Of a stretch of DNA of 32,033 nucleotides, positions 1 to 7,577 are shown piece after piece. The notes beneath the pieces are model-generated. The model saw only the letters and a program-made list of their open reading frames with translations. It was not told the DNA's origin and did no database searches. This stretch comes from Hyphomicrobiales bacterium. GTDB lineage: Bacteria; Pseudomonadota; Alphaproteobacteria; Rhizobiales; Rhizobiaceae. The DNA is taken from positions 1-32,033 of the forward strand of contig JAALLE010000044.1 in assembly GCA_011087605.1 (NCBI GenBank), in the 5' to 3' direction. The position numbers and the translations under genes were made by a program. Numbering within the stretch: the first letter of the stretch is position 1; every line of letters starts with the position of its first letter.

Positions 1-16
1 ACTGCAATATGGCGCA

Positions 17-1360
17 TTACGACGCCGATGGTGCAGGAGCCATCCACACCATCCGATATGCATAAAGGGGTATTTTGCCCGTTCGTCCCCTGATGGTGCT
101 GTCATCCAGACCTTCCCAGGATTGTTCATCAATGGAAAGATCACCGGATCTCTCAAGTAAAACCTGCGACACGACCAGTCCGGATTCGGTGTTTTTGGCA
201 ACCTCCTGAAGCCGTGCTGCGATATTCACCGTATCGCCCAGGACCGTAAATTCCATACGATCCTCGGTACCAACAGCGCCGGCAAATACCTCCCCACAGT
301 GAACACCAATCGTCACCTCAATCTCTGGTTGCCCGGCCGAACTGCGCCTTTCATTATTGATTTTCATCTTGTCCAGAATGGATACCGCACATTTAACTGC
401 ATTGTCTTCGCAATTGGGCAGTTCGTCGGGCACACCAAATACGGCCATCGCGGCATCCCCTATAAATTTATCGATTATGCCAAAATGGCCTTCCACCTGT
501 GTTGATATGAGCGAGCGGAACTCGTTCAACAATGCGCTGAGTTCCGCAGGTTTGAGTTGTTCCGAAATACCGGTAAATCCCCTGATATCGACAAACAAAA
601 CGGTGGCGTTCTGTTGTTGGCCCGATGCCAGTGCATCAATGCCCTGTTCGGCAACAACATTGGCAACGCGATCCGGCAAATACCGGGAGAGATTGGCGCT
701 TTGGTTGGCTGCAGCAATTGCCGCTTCGAGGGTTTTTCGCCTTCTGACAACGGCCAACAGGCACAGGATTGTCGCGATCCCCAAAAATCCCCAACGCGCT
801 GAATTCTGTACCGTCCCGAAAAAGAAATAGGGATCCGCATCCGGATTGGGAACTCCGCCGCCAGCAAAATGTGAAAACAGAAACCAGGTTGCCGCAAAGC
901 TTGTCGACGCAACCAGAACCGGTCCAATCGTATAGCGCATGGTCGCCAGTATCAGGATGGAAAACATGAACACGAAGCCCGGCACCGCGCCGTGTAAACT
1001 CATCGGCGATCCGGTTATTTTCATGACAAATCCTATTAACAACGCCAAGGAAATACCATCCACTGCGGTAAACACCAGGCTCATCCAGGGATTGAAAAAC
1101 CGTCGCAGCGAGAAGATTGCAGAGATGGTGGAAACCGCGGCGTAGATCCCCAGATAGCCCAAAACTACAGGCATCACGGGAAGCTTCAATCCACCGGCAG
1201 CCAAGAAAATAACTGTCGCTATCGTCGTGATCAGCAATCTGGCAAAGGCGGAGACCATTTGGGCTTCGCGCTCGGCAGCCAGAATCAAATTTTGCGTGTG
1301 GTTGTCTGTTGACGATTTGCCGATCATTGGGTGCCCACTAAATGTTCGCGCTGAAGACAT
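17..1360 (-). CDS. Membrane-anchored class III adenylate/guanylate cyclase
   Basis: Makes a cyclic nucleotide, most likely cAMP, from the cytoplasmic face of the inner membrane. The N-terminal half holds about six hydrophobic segments (from LLITTIATVIFLAAGG to GFLGIATILCLLAVV), followed by a short linker and a complete cyclase domain. Visible catalytic features are FVDIRGFTG with the first metal Asp (about residue 258), DKFIGDAAMAVFG with the second metal Asp and the Lys expected for adenine selection, and GDTVNIAARLQ with the Asn/Arg pair for the transition state. The frame stays open to 1462, but that extension is poorly protein-like and would leave only 26 bp to the divergent SDR gene. I prefer the ATG at 1360 (447 aa); the ATG at 1327 is also possible. 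The family is clear; the nucleotide specificity is inferred. Confidence 0.88.
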   Translation of the reverse strand: MSSARTFSGHPMIGKSSTDNHTQNLILAAEREAQMVSAFARLLITTIATVIFLAAGGLKLPVMPVVLGYLGIYAAVSTISAIFSLRRFFNPWMSLVFTAVDGISLALLIGFVMKITGSPMSLHGAVPGFVFMFSILILATMRYTIGPVLVASTSFAATWFLFSHFAGGGVPNPDADPYFFFGTVQNSARWGFLGIATILCLLAVVRRRKTLEAAIAAANQSANLSRYLPDRVANVVAEQGIDALASGQQQNATVLFVDIRGFTGISEQLKPAELSALLNEFRSLISTQVEGHFGIIDKFIGDAAMAVFGVPDELPNCEDNAVKCAVSILDKMKINNERRSSAGQPEIEVTIGVHCGEVFAGAVGTEDRMEFTVLGDTVNIAARLQEVAKNTESGLVVSQVLLERSGDLSIDEQSWEGLDDSTIRGRTGKIPLYAYRMVWMAPAPSAS

Positions 1361-1488
1361 GATAATACGCCACCAAATCCCCGTACAGTGGATATGGAAT
1401 TTCCCAATCGGCCTGTAGATTTTGGCCAAATGCGTTCCCATGGTAGCGTGAGGTCCACACACAAGGACGCACTAAGGAGAGTTGAAAT

Positions 1489-2193
1489 ATGGCTGGGCAG
1501 GTATGCGCAATTATTGGATTTGGACCCGGACTGGGGGCCGCCTATGCCAAAATATTCCTGGAAGCGGGCTATGATCTTGCGCTGTTGAGCCGGTCTGGTG
1601 CTGAACTGACGTCAAAGCCAGCTGCCAATTCGGTGGTGAAATCCTATGCCTGCGATACCGGCATTCCAGAAACGTTCACCGCGGTTTTGGAGCAGGTTGA
1701 AAGTGACATGGGGACAATTGAGGTGATGATTTACAACGCTGATCTGGGGCAGTTCGGCACATTGGAAGAAGTCAGCGAAACCGAGCTTGAGCAAAGCTGG
1801 CGGGTTAGCGTTCTGGGGCTGTTTACCGCCGCCAAATTGCTTGGCCCACGCATGTCGAAGCGCGGCACGGGCAAGATAATTGTATCGGGGGCGACCGCCG
1901 CGCTGCGGGGAAACGATTGGACAACCGCCTTTGCCCCAGCCAAGGCGGCTCAGAGGATCCTGTCACAATCGCTGGCCAAGCAATTGGGCCCAAAGGGGGT
2001 GCACGTGGCCTATCTGATCATCGACGGGGTCATTGACACACAGGATACACGGCAGAATTTCTCACCAAATGCGCCCGACGAGTTTTATATCCAGCCTGAT
2101 CAGATTGCCAAAATGGCGCTGTTTGTCGCAGAGCAGGACCGGTCCGCCTGGACCTTTGAGGTCGACATGCGGCCGTTTGGGGAAAAGTGGTAG
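1489..2193 (+). CDS. SDR-family protein with the catalytic Tyr replaced by Phe
   Basis: A 234-aa Rossmann-fold protein of the short-chain dehydrogenase/reductase superfamily. The nucleotide-binding loop reads GFGPGLGAA near the N terminus and a catalytic-type Ser is present (S133, in IIVSGAT). Where the active site normally has YxxxK this protein has FAPAK, so Phe148 replaces the proton-donating Tyr while Lys152 is kept. Similar Phe-containing relatives exist in proteobacteria as I recall, so this looks like a subfamily trait rather than damage. The chemistry is uncertain: it may be a non-classical reductase or a binding protein. A good ribosome site (AAGGAG) lies upstream of the ATG. An NTF2-like protein gene follows after 70 bp and is probably co-transcribed. 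Confidence 0.85.
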   Translation: MAGQVCAIIGFGPGLGAAYAKIFLEAGYDLALLSRSGAELTSKPAANSVVKSYACDTGIPETFTAVLEQVESDMGTIEVMIYNADLGQFGTLEEVSETELEQSWRVSVLGLFTAAKLLGPRMSKRGTGKIIVSGATAALRGNDWTTAFAPAKAAQRILSQSLAKQLGPKGVHVAYLIIDGVIDTQDTRQNFSPNAPDEFYIQPDQIAKMALFVAEQDRSAWTFEVDMRPFGEKW

Positions 2194-2263
2194 CGGCGAA
2201 GTTCGTCTCTCCGGAATACAACAAATCAATGAGTCGTGACCCTGGATCAAGATCATCGGATTT

Positions 2264-2638
2264 ATGAACAATGAGACTGCAATGAGTTTTGAAAATGACT
2301 GCCAGAAACTGTTCGACAGCTATGTCTCTCACTACCGTGTCGGGGACGCCGCGGGGTGCTCATCAGCTTTTGCTGCCGAAGCGCAATTGTATTCACCCTA
2401 TGGCGCACCGGCGATTGGCAGACCCGCCATCGAAGCCACCCACAAGGAGTGGCTCGCCGACGGCGGTGAGGACAAACAGATTTCTGTCTTGAGTTCCGGC
2501 TGCTCTGGTGATCTTGGATGGTGCCTGGCGCAATTCAGCGAGGTCGATGCAGACAGCGGCACATCGTTGAATGTTTTGGAACGTCAGGCAGATGGGGAAT
2601 GGTTGATCACAAGATGCAGCCTGAACGACGCCTCATAA
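2264..2638 (+). CDS. SnoaL/DUF4440-like (NTF2 fold) protein
   Basis: A 124-aa protein with the size and pattern of the NTF2/SnoaL-like superfamily. It has an N-terminal helix pair (FENDCQKLFDSYVSHYRVGDA), a DAAG..S.F segment, a PYGAPAIGRPAI turn, and alternating strands ending in LNVLERQADGEWLITRC. Such proteins are often steroid-isomerase-like enzymes, or small pockets acting on the product of a neighbouring oxidoreductase. It follows the SDR-like gene on the same strand by 70 bp, so a shared substrate is reasonable but inferred. The start at 2264 is the first ATG; the ATG at 2282 is an alternative, and neither has a strong ribosome site. Confidence 0.75.
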   Translation: MNNETAMSFENDCQKLFDSYVSHYRVGDAAGCSSAFAAEAQLYSPYGAPAIGRPAIEATHKEWLADGGEDKQISVLSSGCSGDLGWCLAQFSEVDADSGTSLNVLERQADGEWLITRCSLNDAS

Positions 2639-2717
2639 GCGAGCTACCCGTACTCCACACCTCGCCGCTTGCCGAATGTTGGTCGCGCTTGGGTGTGGCA
2701 TTTTTCGCAAATATTAA

Positions 2718-2746
2718 TTGCACACAATTAAATTGTGTTATATTAA
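2718..2746 (+). promoter_or_regulatory. Candidate promoter overlapping the OhrR-box-like palindrome
   Basis: TTGCAC at 2718-2723 and TATTAA at 2741-2746 are 17 bp apart and resemble -35 and -10 elements. They sit in a clearly AT-rich patch 31 bp upstream of the 109-aa gene. The palindrome at 2722-2738 fills the spacer, the classic position for a repressor that blocks RNA polymerase. The hexamers are weak matches judged by eye. Confidence 0.45.
2722..2738. promoter_or_regulatory. Perfect palindrome resembling an OhrR/MarR operator
   Basis: ACACAATTAAATTGTGT is a perfect inverted repeat with 8-bp arms around one central base. Its core, ACAATT...AATTGT, is close to the TACAATT/AATTGTA pattern known for OhrR boxes. 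A second, overlapping repeat, TAATTG-CACA-CAATTA (2715-2730), lies beside it. An OhrR-type regulator is encoded about 0.5 kb downstream (3230-3697), which makes it the obvious candidate ligand. Binding itself is inference. Confidence 0.65.
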
Positions 2747-2776
2747 ATTGGCAACAAAGGGAGGGGAAATATCCCA

Positions 2777-3106
2777 ATGTCGAAGAATATCAGTTGCCTG
2801 ATCGATCGCTATCACATCGCAACGAAAAGATTGACCACTCTAATTCATAATTCCCGCGGGTCAGACAAATTGAAAATCTCCTCGGCAGACGCCGAAGTAG
2901 AAGTACTGTTTCAGGAAATATTGGAGGTCGAAATTTCGACAGATCAGAGAATCATCAGAATTGAATTTCTTATTGAGATTTTGAATGAAATGCAGGATTG
3001 TGGCACCTCATTCAATGGAAAACTGTTGAAGTGCATTGGGACAGACGCGGCGTATTTAAACAATCACACGATCTACAACTGTCGATCCCAGCTTCGTAGA
3101 AATTAG
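2777..3106 (+). CDS. Hypothetical protein, 109 aa, probable OhrR-type target
   Basis: I do not recognise this protein. It is 109 aa, with no signal peptide or membrane segment. It looks largely helical, with a conserved-looking acidic/hydrophobic centre (VEVLFQEILEVEI, then IIRIEFLIEILNEMQ) and four cysteines scattered along it. A good ribosome site (GGGAGGGG) precedes the ATG, which supports real translation. The gene lies directly behind the palindrome at 2722-2738 and 123 bp before an OhrR-type regulator gene. If that regulator acts here, the protein would be induced by organic peroxide or a related oxidant. Base composition is more AT-rich than the neighbours, so recent acquisition is possible. 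Confidence 0.65.
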   Translation: MSKNISCLIDRYHIATKRLTTLIHNSRGSDKLKISSADAEVEVLFQEILEVEISTDQRIIRIEFLIEILNEMQDCGTSFNGKLLKCIGTDAAYLNNHTIYNCRSQLRRN

Positions 3107-3229
3107 CACCCGTGGAACTGGTCTGCTATGGCGCTTCTGGCAAGCGCCGATTGTGTTTCTACGACAAAAACTCGCGACCGAATGCTGTCTGCAATCTTGC
3201 CAATGCTTGGCTTGGGGTACTACGGTAAT

Positions 3230-3697
3230 ATGCGTGCAACAATCACAAAGACGCCCTTGGCCGAGAAACCCAAACTATCATTGAAGGATGAACGGATTTG
3301 CTTCGCTCTGTACTCCAGCAGCAAAGCAGTGACCGGTCTTTATCAGCCTTATCTCAAAAAGATGAAACTCACTTACCTCCAGTATGTGGTTGTAATTGTC
3401 TTGTTGGAGCATGGTCAAATGAGCGTTGGCGACCTTGGCAAGGAGCTGTATCTGGATTCAGGTACATTGACGCCGGTTTTGAAAAGAATGGAAGGTCTCG
3501 GTCTATTGTCCAGGCAAAGATCAAGCCAGGATGAACGAAAAGTCTGCATAGAGCTGACCGATAAAGCCCGCCTGCTGAGGGACGAAATTGCCGAGATGCA
3601 GTTCAAGGTGTCGTGCGTCGTCGGATTGAAAAATCCGAAAATCAAAGAGTTGAAAAGCCAACTCAGCGAACTCAATGAACGGTTGCGAAGTAGCTGA
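3230..3697 (+). CDS. ohrR: OhrR-type MarR-family regulator, two-cysteine class
   Basis: A 155-aa winged-helix repressor of the MarR family. The line RICFALYSSSKAVTGLYQPY, then LTYLQY and LYLDSGTLTPVLKRME, is the OhrR signature. Numbered from this start, the reactive cysteine is C24, its two tyrosine partners are Y38 and Y49, and a second cysteine is C129. These match Xanthomonas OhrR C22, Y36, Y47 and C127 with a constant offset of two, which places it in the two-Cys class that forms a disulfide when oxidised by organic hydroperoxides. The frame is open from 3128, but the 34 extra residues do not look like OhrR and the ATG at 3230 gives the normal family length. No ohr peroxidase gene is in the window. 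Confidence 0.85.
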   Translation: MRATITKTPLAEKPKLSLKDERICFALYSSSKAVTGLYQPYLKKMKLTYLQYVVVIVLLEHGQMSVGDLGKELYLDSGTLTPVLKRMEGLGLLSRQRSSQDERKVCIELTDKARLLRDEIAEMQFKVSCVVGLKNPKIKELKSQLSELNERLRSS

Positions 3698-3870
3698 TCA
3701 CATCAATTGCCTAAACTAAGCACGGGCGGCGGCTCTTACCGAAGGTGCCATATCGGGCGTCGAAAGACCGACCCAACTCCACAATGGAGGGGAGCGGCAG
3801 ACATCGTCCGTCGGTATGAGCGCAAGCGGTAAAGCTGCGAATCAAACCAGTCGCTGTTCGTCGTTCGCCG

Positions 3871-5688
3871 TCACGCCGATTGAGCGGCGCGCATCTGGCG
3901 TTTGCGTTCGATGGGGTCAAGAATGCGTTTGCGCAATCGGATATTTTCCGGTGTCACCTCGACCAGCTCTTCGTCGGTGATATAGGCCAGCGATTTTTCC
4001 AGCGTCATATTCAGCGGCGTTGTGATCTTGACAGCCTCGTCCTTGCCGGAGGACCGCATATTCGTCAACTGCTTGCCTTTCAGCACGTTGACTTCCAGGT
4101 CGTTGCCGCGCGAATGCTCGCCGACAATCATGCCCTGATAGACCTTGTCGCCAGGGTGGATCATCATCGGGCCACGGTCTTCCAGATGGAACATGGCAAA
4201 GGCCACGGCATTGCCGGCACCATTGGATATCAGCGCCCCGGTATGGCGCTGGGCAATGTCGCCCTTATAGGGCGAATAATTCAGGAACGTGCGGTTGAAG
4301 ATCGCTGTGCCGCGTGTGTCGGTCATCAGCTCCGACAGATAGCCAATCAGACCACGGGTCGGGGCATGGAAAACCAGCCGTGTGCGGCCACCGCCGGAAG
4401 GTTTCATTTCCACAAGGTCGGCGCGGCGCTGGCTGAGTTTTTCAACAACGGCGCCGGAATATTCCTCGTCGACATCGATAACCGCTTCCTCGATCGGTTC
4501 GATCTTGGTGCCGTTCTCATCTTCCTGCATCAGCACGCGAGGACGACCAACGGTCAGTTCAAAACCTTCGCGGCGCATGGTTTCAATGACGATGGCCAGT
4601 TGCAATTCACCACGGCCCGCCACTTCATATGAATCGGAACCTTCAACCTGCGTAACTTTCAGCGCCACATTGCCTTCCGCCTCTTTCATCAACCGGTCGC
4701 GGATAACCCGGCTTTGCACCTTGTCACCTTCCTTGCCGGCCAGCGGGCCGTCATTGACCCGAAAAGTCATCGACAGGGTTGGCGGGTCGATGGGCTGGGC
4801 TTCGATCGGTGTCTTGATGCCCGGGGCAACCAGCGTATCGGCAACTGTCGCCTTGGTCAGGCCGGCAATCGACACAATGTCGCCCGCCGTGGCGCTGGTG
4901 ACAGGTTTGCGCTCCAGACCATCAAACGACAAGACCTGGGTGATACGGCCCTGCTCAACGATGTTGCCGTCCTGATCCAGCGCGTGGATCGACTGATTCG
5001 GGATGGCACTACCGGAAGTAATACGGCCGGTCAGAATGCGGCCAAGATAGGGGTTGGCTTCAATCGTCGTGGCCAGCATGCGGAATTCGCCCTCTTCGGT
5101 GACCGGTTCCGGTACATGGTCCAGCACCAGGTCCAGCAGTGGCGCCATGTCTTCCTTGGGACCTTCGGCATCCAACGCCATCCAGCCTTCTTTTGCCGAA
5201 CCATACAGGACATGGAAATCGAGCTGTTCTTCGTTGGCGTCAAGGGTTGCAAACAAGTCAAACGCCTCATCCAGCACCCAGTCGGGGCGGCCGTCGGGCT
5301 TGTCGATCTTGTTGATGGCAACGATCGGGCGCAGGCCCAGTTTAAGGGCTTTTTGCAGGACAAACTTGGTCTGTGGCATGGGGCCTTCAGCGGCATCAAC
5401 CAGGATGATGACACCGTCGACCATGTTCAGGATACGTTCAACCTCACCACCGAAATCAGCGTGGCCGGGTGTATCAACGATGTTGATGCGGGTGTCTTTC
5501 CACTGGATCGACGTCACTTTGGCAAGAATGGTGATACCGCGCTCTTTTTCCAGATCGTTAGAATCCATTGCGCGCTCGTCAACCTGCTGGTTTTCGCGAA
5601 ATGTGCCCGATTGTTTCAGCAGCACATCAATCAGTGTGGTTTTGCCATGATCAACGTGCGCGATGATCGCGATGTTGCGAAGTGTCAT
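3871..5688 (-). CDS. typA: Ribosome-associated GTPase TypA/BipA
   Basis: A translational GTPase of 605 aa, about the usual length of the family (E. coli about 607). It acts on the ribosome and is linked to 50S subunit assembly and growth at low temperature or under stress. Visible motifs are the P-loop AHVDHGKT (residues 10-17), the switch region RGITILAK (50-57), DTPGHADF (72-79) and NKIDKPDG (about 126-133). Translation-factor domains II, III and V and the TypA-specific C-terminal domain follow (LIGYLSELMTDTRGTAIFNR). The ATG at 5688 gives the standard MTLRNIAIIAHVDHGK start. It is monocistronic here: the OhrR-type gene converges on its 3' end and the amino-acid binding protein gene is divergent. 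Confidence 0.97.
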   Translation of the reverse strand: MTLRNIAIIAHVDHGKTTLIDVLLKQSGTFRENQQVDERAMDSNDLEKERGITILAKVTSIQWKDTRINIVDTPGHADFGGEVERILNMVDGVIILVDAAEGPMPQTKFVLQKALKLGLRPIVAINKIDKPDGRPDWVLDEAFDLFATLDANEEQLDFHVLYGSAKEGWMALDAEGPKEDMAPLLDLVLDHVPEPVTEEGEFRMLATTIEANPYLGRILTGRITSGSAIPNQSIHALDQDGNIVEQGRITQVLSFDGLERKPVTSATAGDIVSIAGLTKATVADTLVAPGIKTPIEAQPIDPPTLSMTFRVNDGPLAGKEGDKVQSRVIRDRLMKEAEGNVALKVTQVEGSDSYEVAGRGELQLAIVIETMRREGFELTVGRPRVLMQEDENGTKIEPIEEAVIDVDEEYSGAVVEKLSQRRADLVEMKPSGGGRTRLVFHAPTRGLIGYLSELMTDTRGTAIFNRTFLNYSPYKGDIAQRHTGALISNGAGNAVAFAMFHLEDRGPMMIHPGDKVYQGMIVGEHSRGNDLEVNVLKGKQLTNMRSSGKDEAVKITTPLNMTLEKSLAYITDEELVEVTPENIRLRKRILDPIERKRQMRAAQSA

Positions 5689-5944
5689 TGTTTCAGCCTG
5701 AACTTGGGGGCGTCCGATCTGAGGGAAGAGCAGATCAACAGGAGCCCGGTCAATTGGGGACCGGAGAAAGGTTTCCGGTATCTCGGCAGGCTTATAGGGG
5801 GGAAGTTGTCAGAAGGAAAGCTCTAGTGGCCGGAATCTGCCGCTATTTGGCACCGCAGCGTTGCTGCATCGCCAAACTGCCCTTTCAAAGAAATGATACT
5901 TGTGGCAGATTTTTCCCTGATCCCAAAACCTTCGGAGTAGCCGC
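5689..5944. other. Divergent intergenic region between typA and the ABC binding protein gene
   Basis: 256 bases without a convincing gene; it must hold the promoters of both flanking genes. One short hairpin is visible on the plus strand at 5760-5779: ACCGGAGA pairs with TTTCCGGT (one G-U pair) around the loop AAGG. I could not identify confident -35/-10 pairs or an operator. Confidence 0.5.
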
Positions 5945-6742
5945 ATGTCCATTTTCGCAAGAATAATTTTCTTCCTGTCCGGAATCATCCTATCAACTGG
6001 GCTGGCTGTTGCTGCGGACCTCCCCGACCTTGGTGGCAAGAAAGTCGTGGTCGTAACCGAAAACGCCTATCCGCCGTTGCAATTTGTCGATTCAAAAACC
6101 GGTAAGGCAATTGGCTGGGAATATGACGCCGTTGCCGAGATCGCGAAGCGTTTGAATATGCAGGTTGAATATCAGAACATCTCCTGGGACGCGATGATCG
6201 CTGCAGTGTCAGATGGTCAATATGACATGGGCATGACGGGTATTACCATCAAAGAAGATCGCGCGAAAAAGGTTGACTTTTCTGATGCTTACATGCGTTC
6301 AGAAATGTTCATGATGGTGCGTGGAGACGAAAGCCGCTTCAGTGATGCGAAAAGCTTCGCCGCCTTTGAAAATGGCCTGTTTGCAGCACAGGCCGGGACC
6401 ACGCCATTTTATGTCGCGGTCTACAATGTGCTTGACGGCAACGAACAGAATCCGCGCATCAAACTGTTTGAAACATTTGGTGCGCAGGTCCAGGCGTTGA
6501 GAACCGGTGATGTCGATGCCGTACTGACCGACGGAACCGCAGGCAAGGGGTACGCCGAAGCCTCCAATGGCGCATTGAAATTGATTGGCGGCCCGCTGGG
6601 CACCGAAGATTTTGGGTTCATCTATCCCAAAGGATCGGAGCTTGTCGCACCGTTCAATGCAGCCATCGCATCGATGAAAGCCGATGGAACCATGGATGCA
6701 CTGAATAAAAAATGGTTCCTAGATTACAAATTTGCAAAATAA
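5945..6742 (+). CDS. Polar amino-acid ABC transporter, periplasmic binding protein
   Basis: A 265-aa secreted solute-binding protein of the family 3 (PAAT) type. The signal peptide is clear: basic MSIFAR, a hydrophobic core and a cleavage site after AVA (residues 21-23). The mature protein shows family features: [11 protein letters not shown] near the start, [37 protein letters not shown] with [17 protein letters not shown], and the lobe-II pattern DVDAVLTDG. The ligand is probably a polar amino acid but cannot be named. The permease gene follows directly. No ATPase gene is linked, so the importer must borrow or share one. Confidence 0.93.
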   Translation: MSIFARIIFFLSGIILSTGLAVAADLPDLGGKKVVVVTENAYPPLQFVDSKTGKAIGWEYDAVAEIAKRLNMQVEYQNISWDAMIAAVSDGQYDMGMTGITIKEDRAKKVDFSDAYMRSEMFMMVRGDESRFSDAKSFAAFENGLFAAQAGTTPFYVAVYNVLDGNEQNPRIKLFETFGAQVQALRTGDVDAVLTDGTAGKGYAEASNGALKLIGGPLGTEDFGFIYPKGSELVAPFNAAIASMKADGTMDALNKKWFLDYKFAK

Positions 6743-6767
6743 TGTCGATCCGGCGAATACATCATCC

Positions 6768-7577
6768 ATGACGGTTGCAGCCAAACCGGCCCATGATTTT
6801 CCATATTGGCTTGTGGCGACGGCTCTGATTGGCATCACCGTCGCAGTCGTCATTGTCGTCAACGACATCTACTCACAGGTTTTTACGACGGTCTCCAAAG
6901 GCATTGGCATTACCATATTCGTCACACTGACGGGTTTTACCCTGGCCTCCGTGCTGGGCCTGCTGCTGGCGGTGATGAGCCTTTCTACTTCCATTTGGTT
7001 GCGTCAGATCGCACGATTCTACATCGAGATAATTCGCGGTATTCCAATCCTGGTATTGCTGTTTTACATCGCATTCGTTGGCGCACCAGCAGTCGTTGCC
7101 TTCTGGAATTTGCTCATTTCACCACTGGTGGATGCAGGATTGCTGGACAAAATGACGGTGCGTGACTTTCCACTTGTCTGGCGAGCCTCCATTGCGCTGA
7201 TGATCGGCTATTCCGCGTTCATTGCCGAAGTGTTTCGTGCCGGCATTCAATCTGTCGATACCGGGCAGGTAGAAGCTGCAAAAGCGCTTGGCTTTTCCGG
7301 CTGGCATCGTTTTCGTCTGATCGTATTTCCACAAGCGATCAGAACCATCCTGCCACCGCTGGGCAACGATTTCGTGGCCATGGTCAAAGATTCATCACTG
7401 GTTTCCGTGCTCGGTGTCGCCGACATCACCCAGATGGGCAAAGTCTACGCCGCAGGCAGCTTCACGTTTTTTGAGACCTATTCCATAGTCGCGTACATCT
7501 ATCTGGTTCTCACCATCGGTCTCAGCCTGTGCCTGAGAGCCCTGGAACGAAAACTGGCATTGAAACAAGCCGGATAA
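6768..7577 (+). CDS. Amino-acid ABC transporter permease
   Basis: An inner-membrane permease of the HisM/GlnP type, about 269 aa from this start. It has around five hydrophobic segments, the family N-terminal segment GIGITIFVTLTGFTLASVLG, and the cytoplasmic EAA loop EAAKALGFSGWHRFRLIVFPQAI that contacts the ATPase. ARFYIEIIRGIPILVLLFY is also typical. The frame is open from a TTG at 6732 that overlaps the binding protein gene; the first in-frame ATG is 6768 and neither has a strong ribosome site. Only one permease is encoded, so it would work as a homodimer. Its stop codon abuts the stop codon of the convergent glutamate dehydrogenase gene. Confidence 0.93.
   Translation: MTVAAKPAHDFPYWLVATALIGITVAVVIVVNDIYSQVFTTVSKGIGITIFVTLTGFTLASVLGLLLAVMSLSTSIWLRQIARFYIEIIRGIPILVLLFYIAFVGAPAVVAFWNLLISPLVDAGLLDKMTVRDFPLVWRASIALMIGYSAFIAEVFRAGIQSVDTGQVEAAKALGFSGWHRFRLIVFPQAIRTILPPLGNDFVAMVKDSSLVSVLGVADITQMGKVYAAGSFTFFETYSIVAYIYLVLTIGLSLCLRALERKLALKQAG

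Noticed and set aside
3698-3870. GC-rich intergenic stretch between the OhrR-type gene and typA, checked for a tRNA or small RNA
   Set aside because: No cloverleaf, no convincing hairpin with T-run and no coding potential seen.
4714-5826. Long open frame (370 codons) on the plus strand
   Set aside because: It lies antisense to typA and has low-complexity, non-family sequence; typA is unambiguous on the other strand.
5847-5865. Sigma-54-like promoter TTGGCAC...TTGCT upstream of the amino-acid binding protein gene
   Set aside because: The GG and GC elements are two bases too far apart; sigma-54 promoters need strict -24/-12 spacing.
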